Assembly: GCA_030630395.1 (NCBI GenBank)
Contig: DAOVNE010000026.1
Span: forward strand, 1-10,282
From: Candidatus Eiseniibacteriota bacterium
GTDB lineage: Bacteria; Joyebacterota; Joyebacteria; Joyebacterales; Joyebacteraceae
Direction: 5' to 3'
DNA: 10,282 nucleotides
Under the pieces are notes generated by a model. It was not told the DNA's origin and did not search any database. It was given only the letters and a program-made list of their open reading frames with translations. Below are positions 6,960-10,282 of this stretch, piece after piece. Position 1 is the first letter of the stretch, and each line of letters opens with the position of its first letter. A program made the position numbers and the translations under genes.

Positions 6960-8093
6960 CTACTCGCTGACGATGCGCACGTGCTCGATGAGAGCGCTCC
7001 CCAGGAACGTATTGTCATGGATTCCACCCAGACGGGCGCTGCCCGGTCCGTACGCAAGAAGCGGAACCATGCTCGCTGAGTGACCGCCCGTTGTGAACCC
7101 TGTCCGTGACACGCGCTTCTCAGCCACCGAACCGTCAAGAACAGCGTAGCCGCCCGTCTCGTGGTCGGACGTTACTATGACGAGTGTTCGCCCATCGCGC
7201 TCCGCGAAATCCATGCCGATGCCGACGGCGGCATCGAAATCGAGTGTCTCCGCTATGATCCAGTCCGAGTTGTTCTCATGCCCGGCCCAGTCTATCTAAG
7301 AGCCCTCGACCATGAGGAAGAACCCGTCCTCATCTCCGGCCAGTATGTCCAGAGCGCCGGCCGTGAGACGTGCGAGGCTTGGAGCGCGTTCATACTCGAC
7401 CGGTGGGTGAGCCCGGTAGAAGAGCCCGGCAACGCGTTCTCCATCCGAGCGGTCTCTACCCAGGAGCTCGTCGAACTCCTCCTCGGTGCGCAGAATCGTC
7501 ATCTCGCCTTCCATCTCATAGAGGAGGTTCCGGTCGTCCTTCCTGAGGCTGCCCGAGACGGATGCCGGCAGGAAGTACCCGAGACCACCTCCGAACAGAA
7601 CGTCAACTCCGCCGGCGGCGATGTGCTCCGCTATCAGTGCGTCATCGTCTCTGCTCGGAACATGAGCAACAAAGACGGCCGGTGTCGCGTGTGTGATCGA
7701 GCAGGTAACGACAAGGCCCGTGGCCATCCCACTCTCCTCGGCGTGCTCAAGAACGGTCTTGAGCGGTGCGCCAGTCGGCGACATGGAGATGACACCGTTC
7801 TTGGTCGATACTCCAGTGGCTATGGCGGTTCCGCTTGCAGCGGAATCGGTGACGAATGACCCCACCGGATGAGTCGCCAGAAGCCCGCCCGTAGTGAGCC
7901 GCTCCATGTTCAGAGAATCGCTCTCGACCCTGGCGGCCGTGACGTGAGAAACGCCCATACCATCGCCGATGAACAGGATGATGTTGTGTGGACCGACCGG
8001 GGGCGCGTGGGTCGAGGCGCATCCGACCAGAGCGAGGAGAGCCAGGAGCGCGGCAATCCCAAGCTGCCTATGCACACTGCCTGATCGTCTCAC
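6960..8093 (-). pseudogene. Lipoprotein alkaline phosphatase interrupted by one in-frame amber codon
   Basis: Read through, this encodes a 377-residue PhoA-family (PF00245) phosphomonoesterase, secreted and lipid-anchored: signal peptide with lipobox LVGC, cysteine 25. All key residues are present. FIGDGMG holds Asp44; VTDSAAS holds Asp83 and the nucleophile Ser84; HATPA lies at 135-139; MVEG holds Glu263; IDWAGH gives Asp268 and His272; TSDHETGG gives Asp310 and His311; GGHS gives His338. Codon 266, between MVEGS and IDWAGH where relatives have glutamine, is TAG (7296-7298). Translation would stop after 265 residues and lose Asp268, His272, Asp310, His311 and His338, so the fragment should be inactive. 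The frame is otherwise open with no frameshift. The start is a GTG at 8093 after GGGAGG (8098-8103). The gene's own terminal stop is also TAG, arguing against general amber decoding. A sequencing error or C-to-T change is the simplest explanation. Confidence 0.9.
7296..7298 (-). other. In-frame amber codon replacing a conserved glutamine
   Basis: On the minus strand the codons read GGC TCT TAG ATA GAC TGG. Alkaline phosphatases normally read VEGSQIDWAGH here, so the ancestral codon was almost surely CAG and one C-to-T change made TAG. Reading frames on both sides are continuous, with intact active-site motifs. Confidence 0.9.
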
Positions 8094-8131
8094 GGTTCCT
8101 CCCTCACGGCATGAGCTCGAAGAACCGGGCG

Positions 8132-8515
8132 CTAGCCTCTGCCAGCTCGACAGATAGCCACGGCGTCGTCCTGCATCAGCGCCCAGAACGTGTAGATACC
8201 GAGCGCCGTCCCCATCGGGATATCCATGAGACTCAGCGCGCCGATGACGATCGTCATGATGCGTCCCCATTCCTTCCTCTGGAGAAGCCCGATACCTCCG
8301 ATGATTCCGGGAACGGAGAGCACAATGAAGAAGACGGCCAGGCTCGTGCCGACGATCACCAGAACCTGCGCTGCCTGCGGGTCGTCCGCGAGACAACCGA
8401 TCGTGGATAGCAGCGCGAAGAGGACAATGCCCACAAACAGAGTGAGCGAGTGGTAGACGATGTGCAGAATCGCCACGAGCGTGATGTGCTTGTCAGCTGA
8501 ATATGACTGTGTCAT
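8132..8515 (-). CDS. Small multi-span membrane protein, unknown function
   Basis: A 127-residue integral membrane protein with three clear hydrophobic spans: about residues 12-36 (start of the protein), 50-79 (VLVIVGTSLAVFF to GIIGGIGLL) and 86-113 (IMTIVIGALSLMD to YTFWAL). A short basic loop RKEWGR (about 80-85) links the last two. The pattern GLLQRKEWGR followed by PMGTALGIYTFWAL recurs in many unnamed bacterial membrane proteins, but no function is known to me. Start: ATG at 8515 with GGAGG (8521-8525) at 5 nt. It follows the NifX-like gene by 37 bp and precedes the phosphatase by 38 bp, so it may be part of the same transcript. Stop is TAG. Confidence 0.8.
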   Translation of the reverse strand: MTQSYSADKHITLVAILHIVYHSLTLFVGIVLFALLSTIGCLADDPQAAQVLVIVGTSLAVFFIVLSVPGIIGGIGLLQRKEWGRIMTIVIGALSLMDIPMGTALGIYTFWALMQDDAVAICRAGRG

Positions 8516-8552
8516 GACACCCTCCGTTCATCGGCAAGCCCGGGGCGTACTC

Positions 8553-8939
8553 CTATTGCTCATCGTTGGAGTGATCGCACGCCTGATCAGGATTGTCGAC
8601 GAGCTTCCCCATGAGATACTGCCCGGCGGCTTTCTCCGCCAGAGCCTCGGTTGTTACGAAGACCTCTATGCCGGCTCCGGCGAGGTCATCGTATATCCGT
8701 CGTCCCATGCCGCGCGCAACGACGACCTGACAATCGGCCAACGCGCTCAGAATCGGACCGTGACGATCGGCCACCTGTGATTCACCCTCAGCCCCCGTAG
8801 CGTGCCCGGTGAAGGTGTTCGGCCGGTACTCACTGTTCACGATCTTCCCGTCCGCGGCCTCCACAATCACGAACCCTCTCGTGCGCCCGAAGTGCGAGGC
8901 GATTGTCTTCCCGTCGTCTGATGCAATGGCTATCTTCAT
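8553..8939 (-). CDS. NifX/NifB-type dinitrogenase cofactor-biosynthesis domain protein
   Basis: This 128-residue cytoplasmic protein is a stand-alone NifX-like domain (PF02579). Signatures: MKIAIASDDGKTIASHFGR at residues 1-19, the strand FVIVEAADGKI, GPILSALADCQVVVARGMGRR in the middle, and IEVFVTTEALAEKA near the C-terminus. NifX relatives carry FeMo-cofactor precursors, but stand-alone members are common in anaerobes without nitrogenase, where their role is unclear. A short tail with QACDHSNDEQ supplies one Cys and one His. No other nif gene is in the window. The ATG at 8939 is chosen over one at 8957 because GGAGG (8945-8949) precedes it at 5 nt and the domain begins there. It follows the DUF2061 gene by 41 bp. 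Stop is TAG. Confidence 0.93.
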   Translation of the reverse strand: MKIAIASDDGKTIASHFGRTRGFVIVEAADGKIVNSEYRPNTFTGHATGAEGESQVADRHGPILSALADCQVVVARGMGRRIYDDLAGAGIEVFVTTEALAEKAAGQYLMGKLVDNPDQACDHSNDEQ

Positions 8940-8980
8940 CGCTACCTCCGCTTCCATCTAAGGTTTCTCAGTCAGTGCTG

Positions 8981-9277
8981 TCAGTCGATATACCCAAGCG
9001 ACTTGAGTTTCTCCTTCACGGCCTCGAGATCCTCGGGTGTCAGTTCGTCTGTTACCGGAAGATCCTCAAGGGGATGCTTCATCCTGCCCCAGGAGATGCG
9101 ATCCCAGATCCGCTCGTGGTAGTAATATAGAACCACGCGGATGCCGTGGAAGATGACCGTGATGATGGCCATCTCCTTCCAGTTCTTGGTGATGAAGTAC
9201 GAGATCAGCCCGAGCAGCACGACCCCGATAATTCGCCAGGTGATCGACTTCATCCACGAGCGTTTCGGTGTGTCCAC
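8981..9277 (-). CDS. DUF2061 family small membrane protein
   Basis: A 98-residue protein with the DUF2061 signature: KRSWMKSITWRIIGVVLLGLISYFIT (5-30), a second hydrophobic stretch around 36-52, and YYYHERIWDRISWGR (51-65). Two membrane spans are predicted, with an acidic C-terminal tail containing LTPEDLEAVKEKLKSLGY that looks helical. The function is unknown; similar domains occur alone or fused to sulfate-assimilation proteins in some bacteria. The start is a GTG at 9277 with AGGAG (9284-9288) at 6 nt. A strong promoter lies upstream. It is followed at 41 bp by the NifX-like gene. Stop is TGA. Confidence 0.9.
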   Translation of the reverse strand: MDTPKRSWMKSITWRIIGVVLLGLISYFITKNWKEMAIITVIFHGIRVVLYYYHERIWDRISWGRMKHPLEDLPVTDELTPEDLEAVKEKLKSLGYID

Positions 9278-9281
9278 TGGT

Positions 9282-9296
9282 GTCTCCTGATGAGAC
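9282..9296 (-). promoter_or_regulatory. Hairpin over the ribosome binding site of the DUF2061 gene
   Basis: On the minus strand GTCTC (9296-9292) pairs with GAGAC (9286-9282) around the loop ATCAG. The Shine-Dalgarno AGGAG (9284-9288) lies half in the stem and half in the loop. An upstream TGATGA (minus strand, 9319-9314) could instead pair with TCATCA (9293-9288), which is exclusive with this hairpin. Stability is modest, so regulation by folding is only a possibility. Confidence 0.35.
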
Positions 9297-9325
9297 TCTG
9301 CCTATGCTAAGGATCATCAACTACG

Positions 9326-9353
9326 ATTGTAGGCATTCCTCACGCTCTGTCAA
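9326..9353 (-). promoter_or_regulatory. Near-consensus sigma70 promoter for the DUF2061-NifX genes
   Basis: On the minus strand, TTGACA (-35, 9353-9348) is followed after 16 nt by TACAAT (-10, 9331-9326). That is six of six and five of six consensus bases. The -35 box overlaps the stop codon of the nitroreductase gene. Transcription would start near 9318-9322, giving a leader of about 41-45 nt before the GTG at 9277. It is the only strong promoter-like site I can see in this GC-rich window. Confidence 0.7.
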
Positions 9354-9931
9354 CCGCCCCGCTTGAGTTCGATAGCATCCAGGCTGCGTTTGGGCACATG
9401 ATGCACACCATCATCGTCCCGCCAGTACTTGATATCTCCGTCGCGATCGACCGGCTCGATCTGCACCGTCTCGATCGGTTCTCCAAGCGCGATCACGAGG
9501 AGAACCTCGTACCGGGGCGGGATCGCCAGGGCCTCCGTGAGTTCCTCTCTGGCGATTGAGCCGAACATGCATCCGCCGAGCCCCTTCTCGATCGCCCCGA
9601 GCAGGATGCTCTGTGCCGCGATCCCGTGGTCGCACCCGAATGACTTCGTGATCTCCGTGTCTCCAAGCACAACGATATATGCTGACGGTCTCTCCCCCTC
9701 CACGGGACCGGACCAGTCAGTGAGGTATCCTGCCCAACGAAGATGAGGGAATACGGTCGCATTCGTCTCTTGCTCGCACGAGAGGACGTACTTCAGGGGC
9801 TGCCGGTTTGCTGCCGACGCGGACAGTCTCGCGAGATCAATGAGTTCCCTCAGTGTCTCGAGGTCGATGCGTGCTTCCTGGCGGAATCGCCTGTAGCTTC
9901 TGTTCTTGAGAATCAGGTCTTTAAGCTCCAA
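9350..9931 (-). CDS. Nitroreductase-family FMN oxidoreductase
   Basis: A 193-residue protein of the FMN-dependent nitroreductase superfamily, usually homodimeric, reducing nitro compounds, quinones or flavins with NAD(P)H. FMN-binding features are visible: the N-terminal RSYRRF at 11-16 and SASAANRQPLKY at 37-48, and the later GIAAQSILLGAIEKGLGGCMFG (103-124). The C-terminal part has YEVLLVIALGEP (141-152), typical of the family end. An extra tail with DGDIKYWRDDDGVHHVPKRSLDAI is seen in a subset of clostridial and related members; the substrate is unknown. The start is a TTG at 9931: AGGAG (9938-9942) lies 6 nt upstream and no better start exists nearby. It follows the MFS transporter by 65 bp. 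Stop is TGA. Confidence 0.93.
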   Translation of the reverse strand: MELKDLILKNRSYRRFRQEARIDLETLRELIDLARLSASAANRQPLKYVLSCEQETNATVFPHLRWAGYLTDWSGPVEGERPSAYIVVLGDTEITKSFGCDHGIAAQSILLGAIEKGLGGCMFGSIAREELTEALAIPPRYEVLLVIALGEPIETVQIEPVDRDGDIKYWRDDDGVHHVPKRSLDAIELKRGG

Positions 9932-9937
9932 TGCCTT

Positions 9938-9942
9938 CTCCT
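9938..9942 (-). promoter_or_regulatory. Ribosome binding site supporting a TTG start
   Basis: AGGAG on the minus strand, 6 nt before the TTG at 9931, which begins the nitroreductase at its usual N-terminus. No ATG or GTG nearby would keep the N-terminal FMN-binding arginines. Confidence 0.65.
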
Positions 9943-9996
9943 ACACGCGAGATCGCCAAGCGACCTACATCGGAAGTTGCCCGCTCGAGGTATGAC

Positions 9997-10282
9997 TCAG
10001 TCGCGTCTACCCCGGGAATCCAGAGCGTAGAACAGAAGTCCAACGGCTGATGCCACGCCGCCAAGGATGAAGGGCCATGTGTGGCCGCGTTGCCACAGAA
10101 GGCCTCCCAGGAAGGGAGCCGGGATCGTGGCCAGACCACGAACGAGATAGTAGAAGCCGATGACGCGACCGCGGTGCGACTCCGCTGCAAGATCGACAAT
10201 CCGGGCCTTCCTCGCTGGCTCTCCCACTTCGCGCAGTCCGGCTATCAGGAATGCGACGAAGAGCCAACCTGCCGGAAGAGTA
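9997..10282 (-). CDS. MFS transporter, C-terminal end, cut by window edge
   Basis: The last 95 codons of a membrane transporter; the 5' part lies beyond the right edge. Visible are a hydrophobic span (LFVAFLIAGL), then a cytoplasmic segment VGEPARKARIVDLAAESHRG, a span with the motif GRVIGFYYLVRGLATIPAPFLGGLLW and a last span WPFILGGVASAVGLLFYAL, ending in DSRGRRD and TGA. The charged loop followed by a glycine-rich helix and GGLLW is typical of major facilitator proteins in their second half. The substrate cannot be inferred. The nitroreductase follows after 65 bp, so cotranscription is possible. Confidence 0.82.
   Translation of the reverse strand, partial: TLPAGWLFVAFLIAGLREVGEPARKARIVDLAAESHRGRVIGFYYLVRGLATIPAPFLGGLLWQRGHTWPFILGGVASAVGLLFYALDSRGRRD

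Noticed and set aside
7296..7298. Pyrrolysine or amber reassignment
   Set aside because: Relatives have glutamine at this place, there is no sign of pyl genes in the window, and eight genes including this one end in TAG.
7161..7859. 232-residue plus-strand open frame across the amber codon region
   Set aside because: It is antisense to the alkaline phosphatase, whose reading frame carries all the catalytic motifs; the plus-strand translation has no such signal.
1..10282. CRISPR array, tRNA or rRNA gene, insertion sequence, prophage or toxin-antitoxin pair
   Set aside because: I saw no regularly spaced repeats, no cloverleaf-like segment, no transposase or phage protein, and no small toxin-like gene pair.

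Overview
This 10.3 kb window comes from a GC-rich bacterial chromosome. Every gene I can support lies on the minus strand, so the plus strand carries no convincing gene. Twelve of the genes show their stop codon: eight use TAG, four TGA and none TAA, an unusual preference. Shine-Dalgarno sites are strong (AAGGAGG or GGGAGG type), and several genes start with GTG or TTG. Two lipoprotein signal peptides point to a bacterium with lipoprotein processing, plausibly Gram-negative. The mix (GlnRS, NifX-like protein, DUF2061, DHOD-like protein, YjbQ) would suit an uncultured anaerobic lineage, but I cannot name the phylum.

In transcription order, from high to low coordinates: the 3' end of an MFS transporter (9997-10282) and a nitroreductase with a TTG start (9350-9931). 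A near-consensus sigma70 promoter overlaps the nitroreductase stop (9326-9353). It leads into a DUF2061 membrane protein, a NifX-like protein and a small multi-span membrane protein (8132-9277). Next is a lipoprotein alkaline phosphatase (6960-8093) interrupted by one in-frame amber codon. After it come a dihydroorotate-dehydrogenase-like flavoprotein, a YjbQ-family protein and an orphan lipoprotein (4771-6904). A SAM methyltransferase (3971-4687) follows, then a 182-bp gap with a nested inverted repeat, then a histidine/aromatic ammonia-lyase (2262-3788). The series ends with glutaminyl-tRNA synthetase (443-2197) and the N-terminal half of a Sir2 deacylase (1-394).

Most genes are spaced by 24 to 83 bp, so several could be cotranscribed, but their functions are mixed housekeeping and accessory ones. 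I see no defence system, mobile element, CRISPR array, tRNA, rRNA or biosynthetic cluster. The points most worth checking are the amber codon replacing a conserved glutamine in the otherwise intact phosphatase, the promoter and structured leader of the DUF2061-NifX genes, and the atypical active-site residues of the ammonia-lyase.
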